Of a stretch of 64,000 nucleotides of DNA, positions 26,257-34,678 are shown piece after piece. Position 1 is the first letter of the stretch. Every line of letters starts with the position of its first letter. The notes below the pieces were generated by a model, which was not told the DNA's origin, searched no databases, and saw only the letters and a list, made by a program, of their open reading frames with translations. The position numbers and the translations under genes were made by a program. Source of the DNA: Streptomyces sp. CB02009 (GTDB lineage: Bacteria; Actinomycetota; Actinomycetes; Streptomycetales; Streptomycetaceae); assembly GCF_001905825.1 (NCBI RefSeq), contig NZ_LIVV01000013.1, forward strand, positions 62,001-126,000. Direction: 5' to 3'.

Positions 26257-27693
26257 TCACTGCCCGCCACCACGCGGCGGTTCCTGCGGACCGAACGTCA
26301 GCGTGAACAGCGCCCCGCCGCCGGGTGCCGCCCCCGCCGTCAGCTCCGCCCCGTGCGCGCGGGCGATCTGCCGGGCCATGGCCAGACCGAGGCCCGAGCC
26401 GGGCAGGGCGCGCGCCGCTTCGGCGCGGTAGAAGCGGTCGAAGACGTACGGGAGGTCGGCGGCCGGGATTCCCGGACCGTGGTCGCGGACCGTCAGCTCC
26501 AGCCCGCCCGCGCTGCCCCCGCTTCCGTACGTGCTCAGCGTCACCTCGACCGGGGTGCCCGGCGGGCTGAACTTGGCCGCGTTGTCCAGCAGGTTCGTCA
26601 GCAGCCGGGCCAGTCGCGCCGGAACTCCCGGCCGGACCGCCTGCGCCGCCCCCGCCCCCGCATCCAGCAGGAACGGGGTCTGCGGCCAGTGCGTACGCGC
26701 CGTGGCCACCGTGTGCTCCGCCACCTCGACGATCCGCACGTCCTCCAGGAGGGGCAGCGGCTCCTCGTCCCTGGCCAGCTCGATCAGGTCGTTGACCAGC
26801 CCGGTCACCTCCCGGATGCCACGTCCCAGCGCCGCCGACGCCCGCTCGCGCTGGGCGGGCGTCAGCCGGTCGCCGCGGGCCAGCAGCTCCGCGTTGGTCC
26901 GCAGCGCGGTCAGCGGGGTCCGCAGCTCGTGCGAGGCGTCCGCGACCAGCCGGCGCTGGGAACTCACCGACTGCTCCAGCTCCCCGAGCATCGTGTTGAA
27001 GCTGGCGGCCAGCCTGGTCACCTCGTCCTGCCGGCCCGGCGGGCCCGCCGGCAGCTCGATGCGGTGGCGCGGGTCCCGGGTCGCCGCGATCCGCTCGGCG
27101 GTCGAGGTCAGCCGGGCCACCGGGGCCAGGCCCGCGCGCGACACGGCATACCCGAGCAGTCCGGCCAGCAGAACCCCCACCCCGCCGACCCCCGCAAGCA
27201 GCACGGCCGCCTGCCGCACACCCTTCTCCACCGGGTCCGCCCGCAGTGCCACCTGGAGGGCCAGCCCGTCCCCGAACGGCGTGGTCAGCATGCGCAGCGG
27301 CTGCCCGAACCGGCTGACGTTGCTGTAGTACGGGGCCCGCTTCCCCGCCGCCACCTCCCGTACGGGCGGGGAGACGGGCAACGGATACGGCTCGCCCGGG
27401 TCCACCGCCGGGTCGGCAGGGACGATCTGGGCGCAGGCGGGCGCAGAGAGGTAGCGGCACTCGCCCGCCACGACCTGAGGACCCTCCCCCCGGTTCTCCT
27501 GGATCACCCGGGTCGCGGACTGGGTGAGGGACAGGTCGAGCTGGTGCAGCAGTTCGTAGCGGATGACGAAGAACGCCGCCGCGCACACCCCGACCGCGAC
27601 CAGCGCCACAGCGGCCGAGGCAGCCAGCGCGAGGCGCGTACGGAGCGGCCGCCTGCGCCGCCAGCGGGCGCCCAGCCTCCGTACCCCGCTCAC
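26257..27693 (-). CDS. Two-component sensor histidine kinase
   Basis: The 478-residue membrane kinase has a first TM at about 20-45, an extracellular sensor of about 120 residues with two Cys, and a second TM at about 165-190. A HAMP domain follows, then the H-box DASHELRTPLT, N-box NLLDNAAKFS, and the G1 and G2 motifs DHGPGIP and GSGLGLAMARQ. It pairs with the response regulator upstream, whose TGA overlaps this gene's GTG start (27691-27693). The divergent genes make lipid II-type and sugar-nucleotide enzymes, so an envelope signal is plausible (inference). Confidence 0.92.
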   Translation of the reverse strand: MSGVRRLGARWRRRRPLRTRLALAASAAVALVAVGVCAAAFFVIRYELLHQLDLSLTQSATRVIQENRGEGPQVVAGECRYLSAPACAQIVPADPAVDPGEPYPLPVSPPVREVAAGKRAPYYSNVSRFGQPLRMLTTPFGDGLALQVALRADPVEKGVRQAAVLLAGVGGVGVLLAGLLGYAVSRAGLAPVARLTSTAERIAATRDPRHRIELPAGPPGRQDEVTRLAASFNTMLGELEQSVSSQRRLVADASHELRTPLTALRTNAELLARGDRLTPAQRERASAALGRGIREVTGLVNDLIELARDEEPLPLLEDVRIVEVAEHTVATARTHWPQTPFLLDAGAGAAQAVRPGVPARLARLLTNLLDNAAKFSPPGTPVEVTLSTYGSGGSAGGLELTVRDHGPGIPAADLPYVFDRFYRAEAARALPGSGLGLAMARQIARAHGAELTAGAAPGGGALFTLTFGPQEPPRGGGQ

Positions 27694-28418
27694 ACCACGT
27701 CCAGCCGGTAGCCGAGCCCGTGCACGGTGTGGACGAGGCGCGGCTCACCGCCCGCCTCCAGTTTCCGCCGCAGATAACCCACGTACACCGCGAGCGAGTT
27801 GGAATCGGGCCCGAAGTCCCGGCCCCAGACCCGCTCCAGGATCACCTCGCGCGGCAGCACCTGGCCCGGATGCCGAAGGAGGAGCTCCAGCAGGGAGGCC
27901 TCGGTGCGGGAGAACTCCACCGGACGGCTGCCCCGCCGCCCGGTGCGCGTCACCGGATCCAGCGTCAGATCCGCGAACGCCAGGTCCCCGCCCGGGGCGG
28001 GCGGCGCGGCCCGCCGCAGCAACGCCCGCACCCGCGCCACCAGCTCGTCAAGGGCGAACGGCTTCACCAGATAGTCGTCGGCGCCGGCCTCCAGCCCGTC
28101 CACCCGCTCGCTCACCGACGACAGAGCGGTCAGCACCAGCACCGGCGTCCGGTCCTCCACCGCCCGCAGCCGCCGGCAGACCGCGAGGCCGTCCAGCACC
28201 GGCATCATCACGTCAAGGACCAGCGCGTCCGGCTGCCAGGCGGCCACCTCCGACAGCGCCGCCAGGCCGTCGCCGACACCCCGGACCTCGTACCCCTCGA
28301 CGCTCAGCCCGTCCTCGACGGCGGCCCGGACGTCCGGTTCGTCCTCGGCCACCAGGATCCTGCTGGTACTCCGCGGACCGCTCGCGCCGCCCACGCCCGT
28401 CCCACTCATGTCGCTCAT
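27690..28418 (-). CDS. OmpR-family response regulator
   Basis: The 242-residue regulator has receiver residues in VAEDEPDV (acidic pocket), LVLDVMMP (phosphoacceptor Asp), the switch Thr in VLTALSS, and YLVKPF (Lys). A winged-helix DNA-binding domain follows (LLLRHPGQVLPREVILERVWG ... YLRRKLE). ATG 28418 (MSDMSG) is preferred; ATG 28409 is possible. Direct repeats 11 bp apart lie just upstream, in the 64-bp gap to the divergent murG-like gene, at the spacing OmpR-type dimers use. Confidence 0.92.
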   Translation of the reverse strand: MSDMSGTGVGGASGPRSTSRILVAEDEPDVRAAVEDGLSVEGYEVRGVGDGLAALSEVAAWQPDALVLDVMMPVLDGLAVCRRLRAVEDRTPVLVLTALSSVSERVDGLEAGADDYLVKPFALDELVARVRALLRRAAPPAPGGDLAFADLTLDPVTRTGRRGSRPVEFSRTEASLLELLLRHPGQVLPREVILERVWGRDFGPDSNSLAVYVGYLRRKLEAGGEPRLVHTVHGLGYRLDVV

Positions 28419-28441
28419 ACCGTGAAGCCTGCCAAACCGGA

Positions 28442-28458
28442 CTCTTAGAACCCTCTTA
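28442..28458. promoter_or_regulatory. Direct-repeat operator for the response regulator
   Basis: CTCTTA occurs at 28442-28447 and 28453-28458, an 11-bp period. It lies in the short divergent region between the regulator and the murG-like gene. OmpR-family regulators bind tandem half-sites one helical turn apart, so this is the likely site for control in both directions. Confidence 0.6.
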
Positions 28459-28482
28459 AGCCGTGTCCCGAGAGTGGCGGCC

Positions 28483-29634
28483 ATGCGCACACCACTCTCC
28501 GTCGTGATCGGTGCGGGCGGCACCGGCGGCCACATCTACCCCGGTCTCGCCCTGGCCGAGGCCCTGCGCCGCGCCGACCCCGACGCGGTCATCTCCTTCA
28601 TCGGCACCGAGCGCGGTCTGGAGACGACCCTGATCCCCGCGGCCGGATACCGGCTGCACACCGTCGACATGATCCCCTTCGACCCCGCGCTCGGCGCGAA
28701 ACGCTTCCTCCTCCCGGCCGCGCTCCTGCGCTCCGGGGCCCAGGCCCGCTCGGTCCTGCGCACCCAGAAGGCACAGGTCGTCGTCGGGATGGGCGGCTAC
28801 CCGAGCGCCCCGGCCATCGTCGGGGCGAAGATGGCCGGGCTGCCCAGCGTGATCCACGAGTCCAACGCGGTCCCGGGCCGGGCCAACCAGTTCGCCGCCC
28901 GGCTCACCGAACACCTCACCGTCGCCTTCGACGGCAGCCGCGCCCATCTGTCGGGCGGCGAGCGGGCACGGACCGTCGGCATGCCGATCGCCGCGTCCCT
29001 GGCCGCCCTGGACCGACCGGCCCTGCGCGAGGAGGCCCGGCGGGCCTTCGGGATACCCGGGGGAGCGCGGGTCGTCCTCTTCAACGGCGGCAGCCTCGGC
29101 GCGGCCCGCCTCACCGCCGCCGCCGTGGACCTCGCCGCCCGCTGGCAGCACCGCGGCGACGTCCATCTCCTGATCAAGACGGGCCCGGCCGCGCTCGCGG
29201 ACACCCGGCGCGGACTCATCGACGCGGGGGCGGGGCCCGTCGCCCAGGCGGTGCCCTACCTGGACCGGATGGATCTCGCCTACGCGGTCGCCGACCTCGT
29301 GGTCTGCCGTGCGGGCTCGGCCACGATCGCCGAACTCGCCACGACCGGGGTACCCGCCGTCCTCGTGCCGTACCCGCACGCCCCCGGCGACCACCAGACA
29401 CACAACGCCCGGGTCCTCTCCGACGCAGGCGCCGCCCATCTCCTCCCCGACGCCGAGACCACCGCCGACCGGCTCGCCGCACTGATCGACCCGCTGCTCG
29501 CCCACCCCTCGCGGCTCGCCGTGATGGGGCGTGCCGCAGACCCGGGAAGCCACGCCCGCGCCGCCGACCTGCTCGCGGAGACCGTCATCCGACTCACCGG
29601 ACAACCCACCACCACAAGGGAGCTCACCTCATGA
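28483..29634 (+). CDS. MurG-like UDP-GlcNAc glycosyltransferase (accessory copy)
   Basis: The 383-residue GT28 enzyme has MurG signatures: GAGGTGGHIYPGLALAEAL, GMGGYPSAPA, HESNAVPGRANQFAA and CRAGSATIAELA. MurG adds GlcNAc to lipid I to form lipid II on the cytoplasmic face. It sits outside a dcw cluster, beside a two-component system. It is therefore probably an inducible second copy, or it acts on a related polyprenyl-linked acceptor. ATG 28483 is preferred over GTG 28474, since GAG lies about 8 bases before it. It overlaps the next gene (ATGA). Confidence 0.85.
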   Translation: MRTPLSVVIGAGGTGGHIYPGLALAEALRRADPDAVISFIGTERGLETTLIPAAGYRLHTVDMIPFDPALGAKRFLLPAALLRSGAQARSVLRTQKAQVVVGMGGYPSAPAIVGAKMAGLPSVIHESNAVPGRANQFAARLTEHLTVAFDGSRAHLSGGERARTVGMPIAASLAALDRPALREEARRAFGIPGGARVVLFNGGSLGAARLTAAAVDLAARWQHRGDVHLLIKTGPAALADTRRGLIDAGAGPVAQAVPYLDRMDLAYAVADLVVCRAGSATIAELATTGVPAVLVPYPHAPGDHQTHNARVLSDAGAAHLLPDAETTADRLAALIDPLLAHPSRLAVMGRAADPGSHARAADLLAETVIRLTGQPTTTRELTS

Positions 29635-30638
29635 ACAGCACGACCATCGACTGGACCGGCCGCACCGTCCTGGTGACCGGAGCGGAGGGATTCATCGGCT
29701 CCACCCTCGTCGACCTGCTCGTCGACCGCGGGGCTCGAGTCAAGGCCTTCGTCCACTACAAGCCCTACGCAGACAAGGGCCACCTCGCCCGCTACCTCGA
29801 CGACCCGCACGGCCCGGTCGAGTTCATCGCCGGGGACGTCGGCGACGCGGGCCGGGTCATGGACGCGGTCGAGGGCTGCGACACCGTCTTCCACCTCGCC
29901 GCGCTCATCGGCATCCCCTACAGCTACGACGCGCCGGGCGCGTACGTCCGTACGAACGTCGTCGGAACCGAGAACATCGCCGAGGCGTGCCGCCGCCACT
30001 CCGTACGGCGCCTCCTGCACACCTCCACCAGCGAGGTGTACGGGACCGCGCTCACGGCCCCGATCAGCGAGGACCATCCCCTCCAGCCGCAGTCGCCCTA
30101 CTCCGCGTCGAAGATCGGCGCGGACATGATGGCCCTGTCCCACTGGCACGCCTACGAGCTGCCCGTGACCGTCGTACGGCCCTTCAACACCTACGGCCCC
30201 CGCCAGTCGGCCCGCGCCGTCATCCCCACGATCCTCGCCCAACTGCACGCCGGAGCCCGCGAGATCCGCCTCGGCTCGCTGACCCCGACCCGCGACTTCA
30301 CCTACGTCACCGACACCGCGGCCGGGTTCCTGGCGCTGGCGGGCTGCGACCGGGCACTGGGGGAGAGCGTCAACCTCGGCACCGGCCGGGAGATCTCGAT
30401 CGGAGACCTCGCGAAGGCCCTCGTCACCGCCTCCGGCCGGGACGCCGAGGTCGTCGTGGACCCGGCGCGGCTGCGACCCTCCGGCAGCGAGGTCCACCGG
30501 CTGCTCTCGGACAACACGCGGGCCCGCACCTGGGCGGGCTGGGAGCCTGCAGTCGACCTGGAGGAAGGCCTGGAGCGGACCTCGGCATGGGTGGCGGACC
30601 ATCTGCACCTCTTCGCCCCGGGGCGCTACCAGGTCTGA
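29631..30638 (+). CDS. NAD-dependent epimerase/dehydratase (extended SDR, GDP-mannose 4,6-dehydratase-like)
   Basis: The 335-residue extended SDR has the Rossmann motif VTGAEGFIGS near residues 15-24 and the catalytic YSASK. HTSTSEVYGTA and RPFNTYGPRQS are typical of nucleotide-sugar 4,6-dehydratases and epimerases (LegB-like). It likely modifies a UDP- or GDP-sugar. Its ATG overlaps the murG-like stop, so the two are co-translated. Together they may build or alter a GlcNAc-type donor and transfer it to a lipid carrier; that link is inference. Confidence 0.85.
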   Translation: MNSTTIDWTGRTVLVTGAEGFIGSTLVDLLVDRGARVKAFVHYKPYADKGHLARYLDDPHGPVEFIAGDVGDAGRVMDAVEGCDTVFHLAALIGIPYSYDAPGAYVRTNVVGTENIAEACRRHSVRRLLHTSTSEVYGTALTAPISEDHPLQPQSPYSASKIGADMMALSHWHAYELPVTVVRPFNTYGPRQSARAVIPTILAQLHAGAREIRLGSLTPTRDFTYVTDTAAGFLALAGCDRALGESVNLGTGREISIGDLAKALVTASGRDAEVVVDPARLRPSGSEVHRLLSDNTRARTWAGWEPAVDLEEGLERTSAWVADHLHLFAPGRYQV

Positions 30639-30957
30639 TCGGCGCCAAGAGACGCCCGGCTCACCACCGCGCCCCTGTCCTCGTCGGGGAGCGGAGTTCA
30701 CGCTCCTCCTCCGGGAGCGTCCGCAGGGCGTCCCGCTCCGTCCGAAAAGCAGCGAGCCGGACGGCAGTAGGCGGCAGCGGAACACAGGGAGCACCGAGAT
30801 GCAGGTCCGTCCGTGGCGCCGCGGCCCCATGCGACCGAGCACGCCGCTTCCACACGCTTCCGTGCGCGTGGAAGCGACCGGGGCGGGTGCATCCGAGCGG
30901 GGCCGGAGGACGGAAACCCAGGTGTCGGAACGGCGCGATCGTTGAAAGGGAGCCCTG
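30639..30957. other. Gene-free stretch before tspO
   Basis: No supported gene was found in these 319 bp. The end carries a good ribosome site (GAAAGGGAG) for tspO. No riboswitch or clear promoter hexamers were recognised. Confidence 0.5.
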
Positions 30958-31461
30958 GTGTCCGAAGTGGTCGATCGAGTGACCGCACATGGCGGAAGAG
31001 CGTGGGCCGCCCTGATCGGCTTCTTGCTTGCGGTGTACGCCGTCGCGGCGGTGGGCGCCCTCGCCTCCGCAGATGCCGCGTCGGTCTACACGTCACTGGA
31101 CCTGCCGGCCTGGGCTCCTCCCGCTTGGCTGTTCGGCCCTGTCTGGACCGTCCTCTACGCCACGATCGGTGTTGCCGCATGGTATGTCTGGCGGCGACAG
31201 GCCGCGCCGAACAGGAAGCCGGCGATGGCGTGGTGGGTGGTGCAACTGGCCCTCAACCTCGGCTGGACCCCTCTGTTCTTCGGGCTGGGTGCCTACGGCG
31301 CCGCGCTCATCGAGATCCTTCTCCTGGTGGTCGCGACGGGCGTCACGATCCTGCTGTTCAGCCGCGTGTCCAAAGCCGCAGCGCTCCTGCTCGTGCCCTA
31401 CCTGGGCTGGGTGTGCTTCGCCACGGCCCTCAACGCGGCGATCTGGGCGGCGAACGGCTGA
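30958..31461 (+). CDS. tspO: TspO/MBR family membrane protein
   Basis: The 167-residue protein has five hydrophobic segments and the family signature: LPAWAPPAWLFGPVWTVLY, WWVVQLALNLGWTPLFFG and PYLGWVCFATALN. TspO proteins bind porphyrins and related ligands in the membrane and act in stress or tetrapyrrole regulation. GTG 30958 has GGGAG 5 bases upstream. It is a single gene with unrelated neighbours. Confidence 0.92.
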   Translation: MSEVVDRVTAHGGRAWAALIGFLLAVYAVAAVGALASADAASVYTSLDLPAWAPPAWLFGPVWTVLYATIGVAAWYVWRRQAAPNRKPAMAWWVVQLALNLGWTPLFFGLGAYGAALIEILLLVVATGVTILLFSRVSKAAALLLVPYLGWVCFATALNAAIWAANG

Positions 31462-31596
31462 CGGGCTCGAACTGCCCGAGGTGAAGGCGTCCGTCGTGGC
31501 ATCCGCGCCAGCTGGGCCGGCCCGCACGAGCGTCGTAGCCATAGGGCCGGCGGTCGCGAGGTGGCTGGGGCGTGCCGATGGCTGGGCCGCCTGCCG

Positions 31597-31628
31597 TTGT
31601 TCAGTTGTTCAGTTGTTCAGCTGTTCAG
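31597..31628. repeat. Octamer tandem repeat, four units
   Basis: TTGTTCAG is repeated three times exactly, followed by CTGTTCAG. It runs into the stop codon of the leftward DUF5937 regulator gene (31625-31627), so slippage would alter only its last residues or its 3' end. Confidence 0.8.
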
Positions 31629-32710
31629 CGCATGAGGGCGGCGAGGAGGTCGGATCCGAGGGTCGTGACGTGTGTGTGATCGAGGGTGTAGTGGACGTAG
31701 CGTCCCTGCCTCCGGGCGGTGAGGAGACCTGCGCGGCGCAGGACGGCCAGGTGGCGGGAGACCTCCGGGGGAGTGAGCTTCCAGGCGTGGGCGAGTTCGC
31801 TGTTGGTGTGCGGGCCGCGGGCGAGGGTGCGGAGAAGCCGGAGCCGTACGGGGTGTGCCAGTGCTTCGAGTCGAAGGGCGACGGTTTCCTGCGCCATGGG
31901 CTGTGACGGGTTGTGCGGGGTCGCGGGGTACTGCACGACCGGGGGCCGTCCGGGTGCGTGGATGACCACCAGGTGTGGACGGCCGTAGGTGCTGGGGATG
32001 AAGGTGACGCCCTGGTCGTGGGCGGTGGTGGTGTTGTCCTGGAGTTGATCCACGATGATGCTGTTGCCGTCGGGTGCCAGGGTGACCGCGCTGGAGACGG
32101 AGCCGAGAGTTGCTTCGATCCCGTGTCGTGTCAGCAGGTCGTTCTTCTGCCGTAGGTCGGCGGCGAGTTCCGTGGCGATGGCGGTCCAGGCGGTGTCGAA
32201 GAACGCCGAGGCGCAGTGTTCGAGGGTGCGGCGTATCTGTGCTCGTACGGCGGTCGGGTCGGTGAGGAGCCGTTCCGCGAAGGCTTCCTGGAGTGCCCCG
32301 CGGGCTTGGGCGAGGTCCAGGGCGCCCGCTCGTGCGGCTCGGTCGGCGAGTGGTGACGGTGCTGGAAAGTGGAGGCGGTTGTTGCCGCATGTGGTGGTGA
32401 GTGCGGTGGCGACGTACGTCTCGTCGTCGATCCGGTCCAGGTCGTCGAGCTCTGCCGTGAGGGTGCGTCGGGGGCGGGCGGGGACGAGGAAGTCGGCTCG
32501 TGAGGAGCGCCAGAGGAACTGGGCTTCTCTCAGCTGCCGGGCCAGCTCGGGCGGCATCGTGGCCCAGACGCCGTCGGCCCAGTCGGCCAGCTGGGGGTGG
32601 TGAGCGGGCTCGGCCAAGACGTGCAGCATCGCAGTCAGCTCGGCCAGGGGGGAGGCAGCGAACCGCAGCCGTCCGGGAGGCAGTCCGGTGATGTCGATGC
32701 GCAGCGTCAT
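31625..32710 (-). CDS. DUF5937/ArsR-type transcriptional regulator
   Basis: The 361-residue protein has a long N-terminal domain (about 1-250) of the DUF5937 type (ITGLPPGRLRFAASPLAELTAMLHVL). It ends in an ArsR-like winged helix (about 270-355, ALAHPVRLRLLRTLARGPHTNSELAHAWKLTPPEVSRHLAVLRRAGLL). No metal-binding Cys cluster is visible, so the ligand is likely organic. It is divergent from an MFS transporter across a 99-bp gap that carries a perfect inverted repeat. This is the usual layout of a repressor and the exporter it controls (inference). Confidence 0.87.
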   Translation of the reverse strand: MTLRIDITGLPPGRLRFAASPLAELTAMLHVLAEPAHHPQLADWADGVWATMPPELARQLREAQFLWRSSRADFLVPARPRRTLTAELDDLDRIDDETYVATALTTTCGNNRLHFPAPSPLADRAARAGALDLAQARGALQEAFAERLLTDPTAVRAQIRRTLEHCASAFFDTAWTAIATELAADLRQKNDLLTRHGIEATLGSVSSAVTLAPDGNSIIVDQLQDNTTTAHDQGVTFIPSTYGRPHLVVIHAPGRPPVVQYPATPHNPSQPMAQETVALRLEALAHPVRLRLLRTLARGPHTNSELAHAWKLTPPEVSRHLAVLRRAGLLTARRQGRYVHYTLDHTHVTTLGSDLLAALMR

Positions 32711-32749
32711 CCCTCCATCATCGAGGGCCGGGCAGCCGTTGACGCCGTT

Positions 32750-32770
32750 GGTTGACGATGTACGTCAACC
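32750..32770. promoter_or_regulatory. Perfect inverted-repeat operator between regulator and MFS exporter
   Basis: GGTTGACG and CGTCAACC (8 bp each, 5-bp spacer) lie in the divergent gap, about 40 bp from both starts. A second GTTGACG half-copy lies just to the left. It is the obvious binding site for the ArsR-type regulator. Confidence 0.7.
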
Positions 32771-32809
32771 AGCGTGCCGTGTCGGCGGCCCGGCTTCAGC
32801 TTGGGCGCT

Positions 32810-34003
32810 ATGCCATCCACCACCCGGACCCAGATCCGTCCCCGCGCCCTCCTGCACGCCTCCGGAGGCCCCCGCTATGCCGTCGCCCTCACCGTGGACG
32901 CGATCGGCACGGGCTTGCTGCGACCGTTCCTGCTGCTGTACGGCGTCATGGTCCTCAGGCTGCCGGCGCCGGAGGCCGGCATCGCGATGACAGTCGGAAT
33001 CGTCGTGGGTCTCCTGTGCATGCCCGCGGTGGGGCGGTGGCTGGACCGGGGCGCGCGCAGCACGGTCGTGGCGGCGTCGATGCTCGTGCGGGTGCTGGGA
33101 GTGGTGCTGCTGCTGGCCACTCCGGAGGGCAGTGCGGAGCTGTTCACCATGGCCGCGCTCTTCCTCGGCGTCGGCAACCAGACGTGGCCGGCCGCCCATG
33201 CCGCTCTCGTCGCGACCGTCGCCCACGGGCGTGAACGCGACGCCGCCCTCGCAGCGGCCCGCGCCCTGCGCAACGCCGGCCTGGGCGCTGGTGCCCTCCT
33301 GGCCACCGTATGCCTGGCGGGCGGTACTACCGCGTTGCGGTCTCTGGCGGTCGTCACCGCGCTGGCCTACCTGGTTGCGGCGGCGCTGACCTGGTCCGTT
33401 CGCGTGCACGCCCGCCCAGCCTCTCCCGCTGCGGTCGTGGCCGGGGGCGCCGAGTCCGCACCCCGGATGGGTGCGCTGCTCGCCGCCAACGTGATCTATG
33501 CCTTCTGCCTCAACGTTCCGGAGATCGCGCTGCCTCTGGTTCTGGTGACGCAGATGCACGCTTCCCCCATGTGGCCCGCGGTCATCTTCGTGGCCAACAC
33601 GGTGCTGGTGGTCACCTTGCAGGTCCCCGTCACCGTCCTGCTGTCCCGCTTCCCCCGGCGGTCTGTGCTGGTGGTCGCCGGTGCGGTGCTGACCGCTTCC
33701 TACCTCGGGTTCCTCGCGGCCGTGTCCATCGGGCACGGCTGGGCTGCCCCGGCCGTCGCGGTGGTGTCGGTGCTGTGCACCTTCGGAGAGATCATCTATG
33801 CGGGCAGTGCCACCGCGCTCGTCACCGCTCTCGCCCCGGCGCATGCCCTCGGTCGAGTCCTCGCCCGCTTCCAGCTCTCCACAGGGTTCGGGCTGGCCGT
33901 CTCTCCGGCGGCCCTCACCGCTCTCGCACCCCACGGCCCCGTTGCCCTCTGGGGCGGCCTTGCCGCCGGGACGCTCCTGGCTGCCTGCGCTGTCGCTGCC
34001 TGA
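32810..34003 (+). CDS. MFS transporter
   Basis: The 397-residue protein has about 12 hydrophobic segments and the MFS loop 2-3 motif GRWLDRGARS. An internal basic loop lies in the middle. The substrate cannot be read from sequence; the layout with the divergent regulator suggests a drug or metabolite exporter. ATG 32810 (MPSTTRTQIRPR) begins the basic N-terminus. No terminator was found in the 429 bp downstream. Confidence 0.85.
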   Translation: MPSTTRTQIRPRALLHASGGPRYAVALTVDAIGTGLLRPFLLLYGVMVLRLPAPEAGIAMTVGIVVGLLCMPAVGRWLDRGARSTVVAASMLVRVLGVVLLLATPEGSAELFTMAALFLGVGNQTWPAAHAALVATVAHGRERDAALAAARALRNAGLGAGALLATVCLAGGTTALRSLAVVTALAYLVAAALTWSVRVHARPASPAAVVAGGAESAPRMGALLAANVIYAFCLNVPEIALPLVLVTQMHASPMWPAVIFVANTVLVVTLQVPVTVLLSRFPRRSVLVVAGAVLTASYLGFLAAVSIGHGWAAPAVAVVSVLCTFGEIIYAGSATALVTALAPAHALGRVLARFQLSTGFGLAVSPAALTALAPHGPVALWGGLAAGTLLAACAVAA

Positions 34004-34432
34004 GCATGCTCGACCGCGAGTCACCACACACCGCAGTTTGCGGGTGCGTGGTGTCGGGTCAGTGCCGGGGCGGCGGGTGCGGATGGCTCGTGGCCCTCCT
34101 CGGCCGCGCTGTCTGGAATGGGGCCTGGACGCTTCCCGGTGACGTCGCTGTGCCGCTGCTACCTGGGCCAGGCCTTCTCGGCAGTTCGGCGTGCTGTCGC
34201 AGCTCGCGCTGCCGGCCACGGGAAGCGAGCACCTCCACCAAGGCGTCGATCACTTTCCACTGGGCAACCACGCGCTGCGGACCACTCCGTGCAGACGCCG
34301 TCGGGCCCCGGGTGCTCTCCGTGAGATTCCTTCGGCACCGGTGTCACGTATCGAGCAGCTCCCCGTACTGAGCAATGCCGGTACCCACCGGTGAACGATG
34401 CGCTTCACTGGACGCTCAGGGGAGGAATCGCG
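34004..34432. other. Gene-free stretch after the MFS gene
   Basis: Short open frames exist on both strands in these 429 bp, but none has a ribosome site or coding-like composition. The last 15 bases carry GGGGAGGA, the ribosome site of the next gene. Confidence 0.5.
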
Positions 34433-34678
34433 ATGGAAGTCTCGCTTCTGGCCGCAGGGCTGTGCGCTGTCTCATACCTTGCACGATGCTTCACGGTCTG
34501 GTGCCGAGCTCGGCGCGAGCAGGAGGCAGCCATGTCTCAGCACCGTGCGGGAACGACAATGGCCGTGGAGCTCCCGGACGGCAGCCGAGTGCGGATGCGG
34601 TCCGCGTCCGGTGACGAGGTCCTGATCGAGGTGGGCCGGCAGCGGTCCCGGGGGCGTCGAGTGCCGCATGGCGGATGA
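34433..34678 (+). CDS. Small membrane-anchored hypothetical protein
   Basis: The 81-residue protein has an N-terminal hydrophobic segment (VSLLAAGLCAVSYLARCFTVW) and a polar tail (MAVELPDGSRVRMRSASGDEVLIEVGR) that looks like a small beta unit. I recognise no family. The strong ribosome site GGGGAGGA 6 bases before ATG 34433 supports the gene. It overlaps the next gene by 11 bp, so the two are probably co-expressed. Confidence 0.5.
   Translation: MEVSLLAAGLCAVSYLARCFTVWCRARREQEAAMSQHRAGTTMAVELPDGSRVRMRSASGDEVLIEVGRQRSRGRRVPHGG

Noticed and set aside
28483..30638. Vancomycin-type resistance operon
   Set aside because: No vanH, vanA or vanX homologue is present; only a MurG-like enzyme and an SDR follow the two-component system.
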